Counted from the first letter of the stretch, positions 10,441-22,910 are shown. The stretch: 64,000 bases of DNA from Incurvaria masculella (GCA_946894095.1 OX335665.1:6954001-7018000), one strand, 5' to 3'. A program made the numbers and translations. The notes: generated from the sequence alone by a model not told the origin.

Positions 10441-10735
10441 AGGGTACAGCAGTCCCGTGACAGACGCACGGACGCGACGCGGCGTCACACGAGTTCCGGA
10501 CTCGCTGACCGGAGTCGAGGCAAAAAGCGACGGCGGCGATATCGTCCGGAGAGTTCAAGGTCGCGCCGCGCGGAATTCCGTTCCGCACCGGCGAACGCCA
10601 TCTGTGCGGCGGGTGTGTTCCGGAACCGTTAGATCCCGCTGCATTCGCCACCGTGTGCGTCGAAGACGACTTCGCGAAGGGCAACTTTTCGTGTTCAGGA
10701 GGGACGACACTGCCAATTCTGCCTTGCACATTTTT
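10440..10735. other. GC-rich island of unknown nature
   Basis: GC- and CpG-rich block with long open frames on both strands, as expected from base composition. Adjacent sequence at 10372-10430 recurs around 11606-11665 ('ggagagagcggg'), suggesting a decayed repeat. No protein family was recognised. Confidence 0.3.
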
Positions 10736-10770
10736 TAATTGAACTGGAAATTTCATGTTTCTTAATACAT

Positions 10771-11113
10771 ATTTTTATGTAAGTGGACATGGATAGCTAA
10801 TACCAAATTAAACGCCAGATATTAGCCTAACACACCACATGGGAACTAGGCGCCATTTCAGGACCTCCCTTATATCGCTCGGCTACATTGAACTGGATTG
10901 AAACCACGGACAATTTTAATTGCCGCTTCGACCATCGTTCATTTAATGCGATGGTAACGATCCGGGCGGGATTGACCCTGCCACCTAGTAAGTAAGGGGG
11001 TATTCGAACCACATCATCAACGGTTGAAAATAGTCACCCATCCAGAACCCAACCACGCTCAGAGGTGCTTATCGAATCGCAAGGCGCCGCAACACTGGGC
11101 TACCGAGGCTGAC
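10771..11113 (-). mobile_element. SINE C, 5S-headed copy (diverged)
   Basis: The minus-strand head contains TTCTGGATGGGTGACT and 'cagcctcggtagcccagtg'; the body is eroded in the middle. It belongs to the same sub-type as 56486-56800. Confidence 0.7.
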
Positions 11114-11218
11114 AATGCTACCTGTAATTTTTTTTTCCAAAAGGTTAGCTGATAGACTTTGCCTATGACAATAAGCTCGCTTCTTGCATCCTCATAATGG
11201 TAGGCAATAAAGGATGTT

Positions 11219-11365
11219 TACATTTAATTTCATCGCATGGACGGCTAATACCACACCTATTGTCATGATACTAGCCCAACACGAAGTAATTAGGTGCCTT
11301 GCCAGGTCCTTCCCTTTACCAGCACGGCTACATTTAAGTGGATTGAAAACACCACTAAACACCAC
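11219..11365 (-). mobile_element. SINE C body fragment
   Basis: Only the terminal about 130 bp of the SINE C body remains ('ggctaataccacacc', 'tgccaggtccttcccttta'). Confidence 0.6.
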
Positions 11366-13815
11366 AAGAAAGGAGAAGCGGAATGCAGTCGATAACGCGC
11401 CTCCGCCGTATGGTCAAAGTAACCACATAATTTGTATGGAAATCCGACGGCTTGTCGATGCCACGCAGTAGAAACATCGCCACCGCGCGCGAATATACTC
11501 TAAAAATGCGTTCGTCTAGTCAGTTCCCACCCACACGAACCCGTCAATACGTTTGCGACAATGTTTGCATGTAGCATACACGTTGAGTTGGGTTGTTAGT
11601 TATTGAAGACTGGAGAGAGCGGGCCTCATAGTAGGTGCGCTAGATGGCATATCTCCTCCTTTTTCATCTATGGTCACTACAAGGGCTGCGTTATCAATCT
11701 TTATTATTAAATAATAAATTAAAATTGTTTATTTCTGGCAATTTCACACCCATATGGTTATAAAGTTTGCATATGTACAAATTTATAAAAATAAAAATAT
11801 GAGCTATAAAACAATAAAACAATTTAAATTACAATTCAAGTAAAATGAAAATGAAATTCAATTACCAATCAATAACAACAACAACAATATTTAAAAGCAG
11901 TGAAAAAAAATTAAATTAAATGAAATATAAAATCAAGTTCAGTACATTAAATTAAAACACTCATCTAATATTTTAATTCTACAAGAATACAAGATACAAG
12001 AGTCTTTTTTAACAAAGCCGTTTCAATTACGATAACATATTAATAACAAAAACAATATTCTCAGATCCATATCACATAATGAAACGACATTAGCATGCCC
12101 TCTACGTTGGCAGATGATAAATGCCGACATCTCACATAAATGGCGTTTACGCCAAACTGAGCGAGTAGCATTATCAAAATTATGGAGAGTTAATTTATGG
12201 AGTGCGCGCAGCGGCCGTCAAGTGAAGTAACATTTACGAGTCCGAATTTCATTTGACAGTTTACGCATCTTCGCTGTCAATATATTGACGTTGCCCTTTA
12301 CGGCGACTCTACACGAAAGAGAATCCGTGGAAAAACCGGCTGTATTTCATCGGACTTCAACGCGAAAAGAGCCGAAAGAATAATAAAAGGAAATGTTTCG
12401 CACGCAGTTGTCCCACTGATTACCTTTCGACCGTGCCTCTGACGTCGCGTATCACTGCGCAGATAAAATGTGACGCGCGAAGATGTGTCGAATCGAGAGA
12501 CGTTTCGTCGGGGCTGTGACGTGAACCGTCACGTTTCAGCACTTTAGGCCATTAAACGGGGGGATACAAACGTATTTTACATGGGATTAACATAAGCTAT
12601 AGGTTAAAAGTTTTTTCCAGCCACACTTATGCATATGTACGTGGCCTCTCATGAAGTGAGCCTCTTGCTATTATAACGACAGATTATGAACTTTTTATGC
12701 TTGAATTTTATGAAATGTAATTTTTTGTCGATTCCAAGTGTTCCCTGCGTCCCAAAGGAGGATAAATAAATACAATACAGAACAAAATATGTATATACAT
12801 TGATCATGTATGATTAATTGATGATAACTGTAGTTGTCGGGCAAAAATATATATTTTTCAAATAAGATGTAATTTTTTATCAGTATTCAAAATCCAAAGA
12901 CAGTACACTACACTTGGACTTATCACATTAAACATTTAGCCAGTTCAATAATGTCAGCGATAAAGGACCGGTAAGAAACATAGCTGGACATTTTTGAAAA
13001 CATTTTTTTTATATTTGCCACTACCTATACATAGTACGCATCATACAGTCCAAAAAGCACAAGATCCAAAACTCAAAGCATCCAACATTCTTATTATTAC
13101 GAAAATTATCGAATAGGTTAGGTTAGGTTAGGCAAAATTTTGTGCTTTTATATTAAACACACGAAAAATACATACTTCTGTATTTTCGGGAGTTTTGGAT
13201 CTTGTCCTTTTGAGACTTCAAGGCGAAACCGTAACGCAAATATCATAATTTTCTGCTAACCTTTGTATGTTTTTCACATTGCCCGGCAAAACTATATTGG
13301 ATTCCTTTGTATTCGACGTATGAAATGCATTCTGTTAGAAAATAGTTAGGTATTGTTAATTTGTCAGACAATTGTTTTTTATTAGTTCCTTGCCATGATT
13401 TAACCAGAACAACCATTATCCCTAATTATTCAAGTAGAAGTTATATGACATAAGCTTACTGACGTATTCAAGTGAACTCTTAAGGTGCCAAAGAGTAACA
13501 AAATGTAAAATACAGTCCAATACAATTTATGACGGGAGAATTTAAGTTTTTACCTCCAGTTTAATGGCCTACTTCCAATAATTTTGTTCAGCGCATTAGC
13601 GCTTCGATCCAACCGTGACCGGTACATTGTCGTGTACGTACATTGTATGGACTGTATAATGATGTATATCAACGAAACATCATTGAAAACAAACACGTGG
13701 ATATCGGAAATAGAAGCTCGTTGAATACAGTGACCCGTTGACTAGGGGGTCAGTTAGAATCTAGCTGAATTTACAGTTTAGTGAGCTTACGTCATATTAT
13801 GCCCAATTCAGTGGT
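11366..13815. other. Long intergenic stretch without a recognised gene
   Basis: 11700-12000 is A/T-rich low complexity. 12130-12330 has weak similarity to family T ('acatttacgagtccgaattt'). 13020-13215 carries a solitary unit of the 7.5-kb minisatellite and three TTAGG units at about 13116-13130. No exon or ORF is supported. Confidence 0.4.
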
Positions 13816-14934
13816 TTAAGGTGGGCCTTCCTGCTCAACTCCCCATACAAACGTGGAAAGAACTAAAAACAGCTTTATTTGATCAAACTAGATGTAGATA
13901 GGGATTGGTTTCTAAGTTATAAGGTCCGAAGTTTGAATTTTTGGTGCGTTTTGTACAATAACTTTGGAGGTGGATTGCTCAACGATAAATTAAAAACATC
14001 TTAAACAGATTGGTCATCAGACATGAAGATTTATAATCAATTTGTTTTGGTAGATTTTTGACTACAGCGGTCGTGGTTTACTTTTAGCTTAAGTCTTACC
14101 ACATCAAACACTATGCGCATTTTCTGCTTTGTGGACATGTTGCATCCTCCTCATCACGGAGCCTGTCTTTTTCTTTGAAACAGAGAAGGTCCCAGAGCGC
14201 TATAGCACGGTTTTGTACCGAGCCCGTGAATCAGTTAGTCCCACGGAGGATAGAGGTAGAGAGGAGATGGTCTAAGCAAACTGGTTCAACCACCAAGTGG
14301 GTCGCTACGTCACAGCCCACGTGATTAAGAAGGCGTGGCTTAGCGACATTCGCGACATGGCGCTGGCGGTGTTAGGTTGTGGGACACTATCATGGTCTGC
14401 GGCGCAATTTTTGGCGAACAGTCGATTACACGATGAGATTTTGTGTAAAATGTTGCAAACATTACACAGGACAAAATAATCTAAAGTTTGTAGGTGGAAT
14501 AACGTTTTATTTGTCATTAAAACACCTCATATTTTATAATTTGAGTCAATATTCGAGCATTGTATCGATGTATCGCTCTTGCTATGTGCCGATTTGTTAC
14601 CGGTGTCTTATATTAAGTTACGATAGATAGCGGTTACGATAGATTTAAATTTCTAAGGTTTTTTTATAGAAAAAACACTTAGTAAAATCTAAAGGGCGCC
14701 ATCTAGTTGTAGTCTTGTAACCACTAAGAAAAGCTCTCGGAATAGCTGCTACCAGAATATCGATTCTTCCGGTAGATGGATTTGCAAAATGGGCGGTGCA
14801 TGACACCACCATGAAGCGATTTTCCCCCCGCTTCCCCGCAGTGTCACGCTGCGATCCTTAGTAATATGAGTTAAAAACATCTCCTCTCTACCTCTATCCT
14901 TCGTGGTTAGTCCCGTCGGGACGAGCCACCTTCG
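13816..14934 (-). mobile_element. Family A MITE, copy 4, split by a hAT-like element
   Basis: TTAA at 13816-13819 with the variant terminus GGTGGGCCTTCCTG. The other terminus at 14921-14932 has decayed (CCACCTTCG). A 664-bp element with an 8-bp duplication interrupts it at 14242-14905. Confidence 0.8.
14242..14905. mobile_element. Non-autonomous hAT-like element
   Basis: Terminal inverted repeats begin CACGRAGGATAGAGG and continue through AGAGAGGAGATG at both ends (about 27 bp). The flanking direct repeat GTTAGTCC is at 14234-14241 and 14906-14913. An 8-bp duplication and CA.. termini fit the hAT superfamily. Short ORFs inside have no transposase motif. Confidence 0.75.
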
Positions 14935-15284
14935 GTGTCACTTTCGGACGCGTCGTAGGCTGGCGGTAGGATGACAAAGTTTATCTCAACTTGACTTTTA
15001 TTGCCGCGGCGGCACCATCCGTTCATTTTCTTGGTCAAGCCGCATACCCATCGCTTAGAAATGAGATGTCGCTCGAGATAGCGCTTCCGCCCACGAGTGT
15101 ACCTTCTAACCAAAACGCGACCAATCACCCAACATCGAATCGCACTGTCAGGGTCGCGTTTTATTTCGGAGGCGAGTGAGAAAAAAAATCGGCGCATCTT
15201 CTTGACATTGACTTTCGCACCGTGCCGCGAGTATTTCGAGCGCGCAAATCGGAACACGCGATCGAGCGTGCGGTCGGTGTGGAG
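14935..15284. other. Unassigned unique sequence
   Basis: Mixed composition with a CCAAT motif (15119-15123) and CG-rich patches. A 116-codon minus ORF (14907-15257) partly overlaps the MITE terminus and has no recognisable motif. Confidence 0.3.
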
Positions 15285-16427
15285 CAGTCTTTCTCAAAGT
15301 GGGCGGTAACGCCCCCTAGTGGGCGCTGACGGCCTGCAGGGGGGCGGTAAAGGGTCCAGAGGAAGCAGGACTCTAGTAGCTTAAATAGTCTTTGAACGTA
15401 GCAATAAGGAAAGTACAAAAAATGTACTTAGGCTAATTTGTTGATCTTAAGGTGGCCCAACCCGGCGGGACTAACTCATTCACGGGCACTGTACAAAACC
15501 GTGCGGTTGCGCTCTGGGACCTTCTCTGTTTCAAAGAAAAAGACAGGCTCCGTGATGAGGAAGATGCAACATGTCCACAAAAAAAACAATGTGCATAGTG
15601 TATGATTTGGTAAGATTTACGAAAATTTTGATTTCAAAACGACTTATAGCTAAAAGTAAACCACGACCGCTGTAGTAAAAAATCTAACAAAAACCAAATA
15701 AATTATAAATCTTGATTAAAAAAGCTATGTTTGATGACTAATCTTTTTAAGATTTTTTTACTTTATCATTGCGTAATAAACCACCAAAGTTATTGTATAA
15801 AACGCGCGAAAAATTCGAACTTTCGGACCTTATAACTTAGAACCCAAACACAATTATACAATGCCAACGGTCATCAGACATCTCTTTCGATCAAATAAAG
15901 CTCTTTTGAGCAACATTTGGGATCTCTGATAAGAAATATGGGTGTGATCTTCCTTCCCCGTTTGTATGGGGAGATGAGCGGGTTGGGCCACCTTAAATAA
16001 ATTTTTATTTGAAAAAAAAGTACTTGATTTTTTGACGATACAATATTGATTCTTTACAATCAAAGTGGGCAGGAATAAGAACGAAATAATCGATGTAGTG
16101 TAGTAGGTAGGTTTTTTATTTTATTTGAAAGTACTTTTTATTATTATAATTATTTGAAAAACACAAATCAGCCATCGCCCCCCTAAACTGCTTTAACGCC
16201 CCCCAATTTTTTTGGGCCCTTTACCGCCCAGACGATAAAAAGTCTATAATAACAATATTATACTCAAATGGCACGCTATAAATAAGTAAATAAATTATAC
16301 CTCATTAATACATTACTGATTGTGATAGTGATTCTTAAGATGTGTTAAATAATGGGGGGGGGGGGGGAGCTAGAAAATATTAATTTCCCAAAGTGGATGG
16401 TAGACAAAATAAGTTTGAGAACCTCTG
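15285..16427. mobile_element. hAT-like element with nested MITE
   Basis: Ends read CAGTCTTTCTCAAAGTGGG (left) and the complement of CAGAGGTTCTCAAACTT (right), the CAG..TTCTCAAA pattern of hAT termini. Subterminal GGGCGGTAAAGGG pairs with CCCTTTACCGCCC at about 16218-16230. The possible 8-bp duplication GTGTGGAG / GTATAAAG is decayed. A G14 run lies at 16354-16367. No transposase remains. Confidence 0.6.
15447..15996 (+). mobile_element. Family A TTAA MITE, copy 5
   Basis: Full-length, with TTAA at 15447-15450 and 15993-15996. It is inserted inside the hAT-like element, so it is the younger of the two. Confidence 0.88.
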
Positions 16428-16894
16428 GTATAAAGGATAGGATAGGTAGAAGAAATTTCAAGAATAAACATACACACATACATGCACGCCGCGCCGCTTT
16501 CCCGGAGGGGTAGGCAGAGACGATAGAGCGCCATACGTTACGATCACAGCACACCTCTCGCTTCATCTACAGACATGCTCTACGATTACGGGCACTTTGA
16601 CGAGGTATCACATCGACTCGGTCAGGGTCAGGCATCTCATTATCAGCTTAAGTGGTCCTGGCGTACGCCACATGCCGCACTAATAAAAAAAATCGTTTTC
16701 TGGGTTTCGCCCCCCCCCCGCGCGCACGCGGTTTACGCCCGGCTTTCATCTCGCGAGTGCGCCCAATCGCGACACAGTGGGACGGATGCCAATAACGGCA
16801 GAAGTTCCCATTAGCGCCCACTGCGGTAACGCACACGCAACACTTCTGCCCAGGGGCGTCACGTGGGCGCAGGGATAATAATCGCTCTACGAAT
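16428..16894. other. Unclassified, repeat-like GC-rich sequence
   Basis: Contains 'ttcccggaggggtaggcaga', a phrase I associate with dispersed lepidopteran repeats, and a C9 run at 16711. No ORF is supported. Confidence 0.35.
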
Positions 16895-17472
16895 GAATGG
16901 GTGAATAGCGGATGAACAGCCAGAAGGGGGATTGAATCTGACGTTTAGTTGCATTCGGTAACTGAAGACGTGTGTGTATTCTCACATAGAGACAGGAGAA
17001 TGTCTCCTCCCGCCGCGTGAAAAGCCGCAAGTTTTCAAACATGTCGGTATTGGACACCGGGTGGCTAAGCTCAAGTGGCAGTGGGCTGGTCACGTCAGCC
17101 GAAGAGACGAATACCGTTGGAGTAACCGTGTTCTGCACTGGTGGCCGTGGACAGGAGAACGGAGTTTGGGAAGACCACCCGCCAGGTGGGACGACGACAT
17201 CAAGTGCGTCGGCGGAAAGCACTGGTTAAGGGGCCGGGGGGACTAGAGAAAAATTGGAGAGGCGTATGTCCAGCAGTGGAGGCAAACACGCTGACTGACT
17301 GACTGACTTTCAAACATGTTCAACGACCGCGGTAATCTCAAAAGTATCATGAAGCTGTGTTATTCGGCTAAGTGAACTGAAGTTTGCCAGTTGGCATGGT
17401 ACGAAATCAACTAAACGTCAGATGTAATCACTCTTGGCCTGTTCACCTGCTATTCACCTGGCGAGTTATTTA
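16895..17472. mobile_element. Element W, copy 2, with RTE insertion
   Basis: Shares the right arm (CTGCTATTCACCTGGCGAG) and the inner 'tgacgtttagttgcatt' segment with W1 at 4198-4780. The left terminus is decayed. The RTE LINE at 17045-17307 interrupts it. Confidence 0.5.
17045..17307 (+). pseudogene. RTE-clade LINE, 5'-truncated insertion
   Basis: The plus strand reads GHRVAKLKWQWAGHVSRRDE and GERSLGRPPARWDDDIK, the C-terminal RT signature of RTE elements in insects, then the (CTGA)n tail. The 12-bp duplication TTTCAAACATGT flanks it at 17033-17044 and 17308-17319. It is interrupted by a stop after GRGD. Confidence 0.85.
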
Positions 17473-17494
17473 CGATGGTAAGCCCCCTGGGGTC

Positions 17495-17616
17495 CCTTAT
17501 GGATGGTGTGAAGAGGCTCCTGCCCGGCATGGTTTTCGCATCACCGTGTAAGTACGAAAGCTAATGGGCATCGTCGGGTAAATATGTGAGGGCCTGGCGT
17601 ATGCCAAATGCCACGC
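17495..17616 (+). pseudogene. CR1-type LINE ORF 3' remnant
   Basis: Carries the 'ggcatggttttcgca' and 'atgggcatcgtcgggta' blocks found at 8755-8815 and 62375-62412. No intact frame. Confidence 0.45.
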
Positions 17617-18167
17617 CTAAGGTGGCCCTTCCCGGCGGGACGAACTCATTCGCGGGCACGGAACAAAACCGTGCTATTGTGCGCTGGGATCTTCTCTGTT
17701 TCAAAGAAAAAGACAGGCTCAGTGATGAGGAGGATGCATCATGTCAACAGAGCAGACAATGCGCATAGTGTTTGATTTGGTAAGATTTACGAACATTTTG
17801 ATTACAAAACGACTCATAGTTAAAAGTAAAAAAGTAACCGTTGTAGCCAAAAATCCAACAAAAACCAAATTCATTATAAATCTTAATGAAACAAGCTATG
17901 TCTGATAACTAATCTTTTTAAGATCTTTTTATTTTATTATTGAGTAATCCACCTCCAAAGTTATTGTATAAAACGCGCGAAAAATTCGAACTTTCGGACC
18001 TTATAACTTAGAAACCAAACACAATTTTACAATGCCAAAGGTCATCAGACATCTAGTTCGATCAAATAAAGCTATTTTGAGCAAAATTTTGGATCTCTGA
18101 CAAGAAATATGGGCGTGATCTTCTTTCCCCTTTTGTATGGGGAGATGAGCGGGATGGGCCACCTTAA
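17617..18167 (+). mobile_element. Family A TTAA MITE, copy 6
   Basis: Right TTAA at 18164-18167; left flank decayed to CTAA. Terminal repeats present (GGTGGCCCTTCCCGG / GGATGGGCCACC). Confidence 0.85.
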
Positions 18168-18289
18168 CATAAAACATTGCTATTACAACTTTTTAAGAAT
18201 AGTCCCCATAGAAAAACACAGTTCTAATTAAATTGTTATTTAATATGTTAAATCTGGCAACAACTATGTGTGTCTGCAGGTATTGTTTT

Positions 18290-18480
18290 TTTTTTTTAAT
18301 CTAAAATGAAAATATTAATACAAATTTCGTTTTCTCTGTAGTTTGACACAGGATACATTTACCGAAAAAACAAAAAACATACAGACACAGATCTGTTACC
18401 AGATTCTAGATACCAAATATCTAGTAAATTGGAACAGGGGTTTTCAAATGATTAGTAAATACGTTTGTACGGGGATCTCT
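18290..18480. mobile_element. Family I fragment
   Basis: Shares the 'aatacatttaccgaaaaaac', 'agatctgttacc' and 'tggttttcaaatgattagta' blocks with family I copies at 51617-51984 and 62417-62790. Termini are lost. Confidence 0.55.
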
Positions 18481-18573
18481 CACGTCGATCCGTGCACGTG
18501 GGTGGCGTAGCTCAGCTAAAAGACTAAATGGGAAACCAGAACTTTATTGGGATTATCAAAACTTCTTATTCTA

Positions 18574-19042
18574 TTAAGGCCCTGGTACTAGCCAAATCGC
18601 AAAGTTAGACGAGGCACCCCAAGTTAACTAACTAAGTCTGACGATTATAAGTGTCATTCTTACAATATATGATTCCTTGTCTAGGAATCCACCTATTTTC
18701 GTTAATGTATGTTTCGTTTTTCCTATACAAAATACATTGCGGAAATGGTGTCCATTTCCGAACTTTTTCGACTAAATGTAGAAATCTAAAAGCAAATGGA
18801 ATTTTTTGTTTATGCATATATGCTGTTTTTGCTTATATCTAGAAATCGAATTACTTTCAGATTTCTAATGAGAAAAATCAACTTTTTTATTTTTATTATT
18901 ATTTAAATAAATGATGGAATCAAAAATTATTACAATCCATTATCAGTCTGGAGTTCTATTTGGATTTGCTGAAGCGTTTCACTACATTTGTTAAAAAGTG
19001 CATTTGTATGGCGCGAGTAGTTGGCCAGTCCTAGCGCCTTAA
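18574..19042 (+). mobile_element. Family H TTAA MITE, copy 1
   Basis: TTAA at 18574-18577 and 19039-19042. Terminal repeats GGCCCTGGTACTAGCCAA / TTGGCCAGTCCTAGCGCC. The right TTAA is also the left TTAA of family A copy 7. Near-identical to H2 (48650-49128, inverted). Confidence 0.85.
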
Positions 19043-19588
19043 GGTGGCCCAACCCGGCGGCAGTAACTCATTCGCGGGCACGGTACAAAACCGTGCTGTT
19101 GCGCTCTGGGACCTTCTCTGTTTCAAATAATAAGACAGGCTCCGTGATGAGGAAGATGCAACATGTCCACAAAAAAGACAATGTGCATAGTGTATGATTT
19201 GGTAAGATTTACGAAAATTTTAATTTAAAAACGACTTATAGCTAAAAGTAAACCACGACCGCTGCAGTAAAAAATCGAACAAAAACCGAATAGATTATAA
19301 ATCTTGATTAAATAAGCTATGTCTGATGACTAATCTTTTTAAGATGTTCTTACTTTATCATTGCGTAATCCACCTCCAAAGTTATTGTATAAAACGCGCG
19401 AAAAATGCGAACTTTCGGACCTTATAACTTAGAAACCAAACACAATTTTACAATGCCAATGGTCATCAGACATCTAGTTCGATCAACTAAAGCTATTTTG
19501 AGCAAACTTTTGGATCTCTGACAAGAAATATGGGCGTGATCTTCTTTCCCCTTTTGTATGGGGAGATGAGCGGGATGGGCCACCTTAA
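19039..19588 (+). mobile_element. Family A TTAA MITE, copy 7
   Basis: Full-length, with TTAA at 19039-19042 (shared with H1) and 19585-19588. Both termini intact. Confidence 0.88.
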
Positions 19589-19705
19589 CCGAATCAGGTG
19601 AGCTCTCCTAGTCTCTTGAAAGAATCCTCTGAAAGATTCTCGAGGAATACGAAACTGGCATCCTGGCATGACAGGATCGTAATTTTCTGATGCTCACCGG
19701 CCCAA

Positions 19706-20114
19706 TTTTTTTTTTATGCGACCCGACATGGATGGCTAATACCACACAACTATCGTTATGATATTAACCCAATACACCACATTCCCGAAGGAATGTGGTG
19801 CCATGCCAGGACCTTCCCTTTATGAGCACGGCTACATTGAACTGGATGGAAAACACGGACAATTTTTCATTGCCGCTTCGATCATCTTTTCATCCAATGC
19901 GATGGTACCAACCCGGGCGGGCTTAAACCCTACCACCTAGTAGGGGAAGGGGACCTACAGTTTTACATGGATTCCGAACCATGGAGCAGCTCGCATTCGT
20001 GATGAAAATGCACTTATCGAACTCGGAAAGAGAAAGACAGTGGTGCATGCCGGTATTGAACCCAGGTCTCTGGTACGCTAGGCCAGTCCCCGCGCCACTA
20101 GGCTACGAGCCGCC
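19706..20114 (-). mobile_element. SINE C, tRNA-headed copy
   Basis: Full copy on the minus strand. Poly-T marks its 3' tail at 19706-19715. The minus-strand head near 20110-20050 has the A-box-like TAGCCTAGTGGCGCGG and a B-box-like GGTTCAATACC. Confidence 0.82.
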
Positions 20115-20370
20115 AATGACACAATTTGTACAATATCCTATGGGGACCTAAACCTTTGAAGCGGCAGTGGTCTCTCCGGCCACAGCTGGCCCGTTCACCA
20201 AACGGGACGAGGAAGTATCCATGATGTCTCCGTCGGGGATATTACTCACCGTGTCAACGCACTCAGAAATAGACCGGCTATATTTAACTGCCGCGCCTCT
20301 TTCCAGCGCACGCGAAGTTTCTGTCAATCGGAATCTCTCGCCGAAAACTGCCCGGTTGGGAGAAATGCGC

Positions 20371-20831
20371 GGACTAACTCATTCGCGGGCACGGTACAAA
20401 ATCGTGCTGTTGCGCTCTGGGACCTTCTCTGTTTCAAAGAAAAAGCCAGGCTCCGTGATGAGGAAGATGCAACATGTCCACAAAAAAGACAATGTGCATA
20501 GTGTATGATTTGGTGAGATTTACGAAATGTTTTATTTCAAAACGACTTATAGCTAAAAGTAAAGTCTGATGACTAATCTTTTTAAGATTTTCTTACTTTA
20601 TCATTGCGTAATAAACCACCAAAGTTGTTGTATAAAACGCGCGAAAAATTCAAACTTTCGGACCTTATAACTTAGAAACCTAATACAATTTTACAATGCC
20701 AACGGTCATCAGACATCTAGTTCGATCGAATAAAGCTCTTTTGAGCAAAATTTGGGATCTCTGATAAGAAATATGGGCGTGATCTTCTTTCCCCGTTTGT
20801 ATGGGGAGTTGAGCGGGTTGGGCCACCTTAA
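20371..20831 (+). mobile_element. Family A MITE, copy 8 (left end lost, internal deletion)
   Basis: Starts at 'cggactaactcattcgcggg', lacks about 90 bp after 'agctaaaagtaaa', and ends with an intact terminus and TTAA at 20828-20831. Confidence 0.8.
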
Positions 20832-22650
20832 ACCTGCTCATCTGGGTCTGAAACGGCGTAAAATGTGAAATAAAATATGTGGGGGAATTCTAGCAATTCC
20901 AAGGCGCTAGTCCCAGCTCGCAAGTTAGTGCAACAGGGAAATACGTAAAATCGATGTACATCCATCGAGAATTCTATACTGCCTAATCAAAGCCGACTCG
21001 TGACATGGAACACCTTATAAGCGAAAATGGAATGGAAACACATTTGGAAGCGTGAGAACGCCGCTTCAGGAACGGGAAAATGCAATCAAAGCAACCGCAG
21101 ATAAGACCTTACGCACCGTGTTCATACGGCATTGAATGCGCATTGACCCTAAAGTACACGGCCCAGACAGCCTTCCTTTAAAGTATGCTAAGGTCAGAAG
21201 CCCTTATGCTCCCACCACATGTCGGCACTACACTGTTGTCCATTGAGCATTGTCGAAGCAGGAGGAGGTAAATCCATATTGTCGTTTTCAGCTTGCGAAA
21301 AATCTAATGTTGGCCCACAATCTCGCTCACTGTAGAGGACTGATAACATAAGATATACGGGCTGTCAACAGACGTATGATCCAAGTATTAACCAGTTATT
21401 TCTTGGCATACACTGGCCCGTAGTGCATACACTCAAGACATACATACATACATACACTCACATTACACATAAGTCAACACATTACACATACACTTTCACC
21501 ACATACATACCGCACACACACCCTGTCATACACACGGTTGTGGAATGTTGCAAGTTACATATCGTTCAGTTGTAAGACATTTCAGTTTGTAAACAATGAA
21601 ACTTTGTCATTGGCTTTAAACATATTAAAATAATTATCATGTAATAATCTAATATTAGCTGTAAGGTTTCTTATAAAAGAAAATAATAATAACTGGGGCA
21701 AAATATGTGTATAAGGCGGAAACAGAATTGAAAACAGTCAATTATAAAAAATCGTTATTTATAAAAAATAGTAGGTAAAACTTATCTAGCTTTACATATT
21801 TTTGTACACAAAACGTCCAAAAAATTAAAAAAAATATTAAAACAAAGCGCCATGTTTAAAATTAATTGTATAGACAACAGCTCATCATTTTGACCCAAAA
21901 CTGATGTAAAAGTATAGACTTCACTGTTCTTTACAATACACATGATTATATTACATGTTTCTACAGTGTGAAAAGATTTTCCATTCATAAAACGGCTTAT
22001 TAAAACTCTGACTCTAACTTATTATAGCAATTTTCTGAGTCTTGTTTCTGCCTTAAGAGTTTTTTGTGTACTATATTTAATCCATTGAAACTGATGGTTG
22101 GTGTTTCTTTTCTTCTTTGTCTGAAACTCTTCTACCAAAGAATTGTTGGGCAGTAGCATATAGATCTAAGCGTGTATTATAAGTATAAGCATTTGTGGCT
22201 GAAAAAATATGGTAAGCCAGTGTCCTTCCATATATATTTTTGTTTTCAACTACGCTTAAAACATTTACACAAAGTTGATGGAAATATCGAACCTAAATAC
22301 TTTTTATTTACCTTGTTTGCTGCTCTAGCTAAACAACAACCATCTTACTGTGGTGTATCGCGTCAATTCAAAACACTTTGCCAATAGTGTAGCGCCGTCA
22401 CGACGCATTTAAATATTCACGCTAGGAAGGTACGGTGAATAATTTTGTAATAATACACAGAGACTTACATGTCGCGCATGCGAGAGTTTTGTCGCAATCC
22501 TAGTAAGTCCACGGTACATTTGGGTTTTAAATATTTTTCTTGCTGCACAAATAAATTACAGTACGTGCCAAAAATGAATGCGCCTCGAGCATAAAAAACG
22601 CTCTTGAGACAAGTGAGACAATACACGCTAGCTTTAAAGGAGAAGTAAAT
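20832..22650. other. Intergenic region without a recognised gene
   Basis: Contains (CATA)n-type low complexity at 21430-21540 and A/T-rich sequence at 21640-22030. ORFs such as 21782-21988 (-) and 22172-22387 (+) have no motif. No repeat of the window was recognised. Confidence 0.4.
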
Positions 22651-22654
22651 GTTT

Positions 22655-22735
22655 TTTTTTTAAATCACAAAACGACTTTTAGCCAAAAGTAAATGACGAA
22701 CGCTATAGTAAAAAATCAAACAGAAACCAAAATGA
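22655..22735 (+). mobile_element. Family A fragment
   Basis: About 80 bp of the family A interior ('acaaaacgactt', 'agtaaaaaatcaaacagaaa') with no termini. Confidence 0.5.
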
Positions 22736-22910
22736 ACCAGAAGACAAAATGTCACTTGTGACACTAGTTTTATAATTTATTGGTCTTAGTTTTAAGGAAT
22801 TTTGTAATGTCGAAATCTTACAATAGTTAGTAATACATTCAGGTAGTCTTAGTTCCAGTTGTGACAATTTATCTCAACCAAAGATAGTCGCAACAGAAAC
22901 TTAGCCCCGA

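Noticed and set aside
10376..10756. 126-codon minus ORF and overlapping plus ORFs in the GC island
   Set aside because: Long frames on both strands are expected at this GC content, and no motif or splice context supports one.
14907..15257. 116-codon basic minus ORF
   Set aside because: It begins in unique DNA but ends in a MITE terminus. No homology features were recognised.
15854..16063. Small ORFs recurring in MITEs (IPIQTGKEDH-like)
   Set aside because: They derive from the conserved family A terminus in several copies and both orientations, not from a gene.
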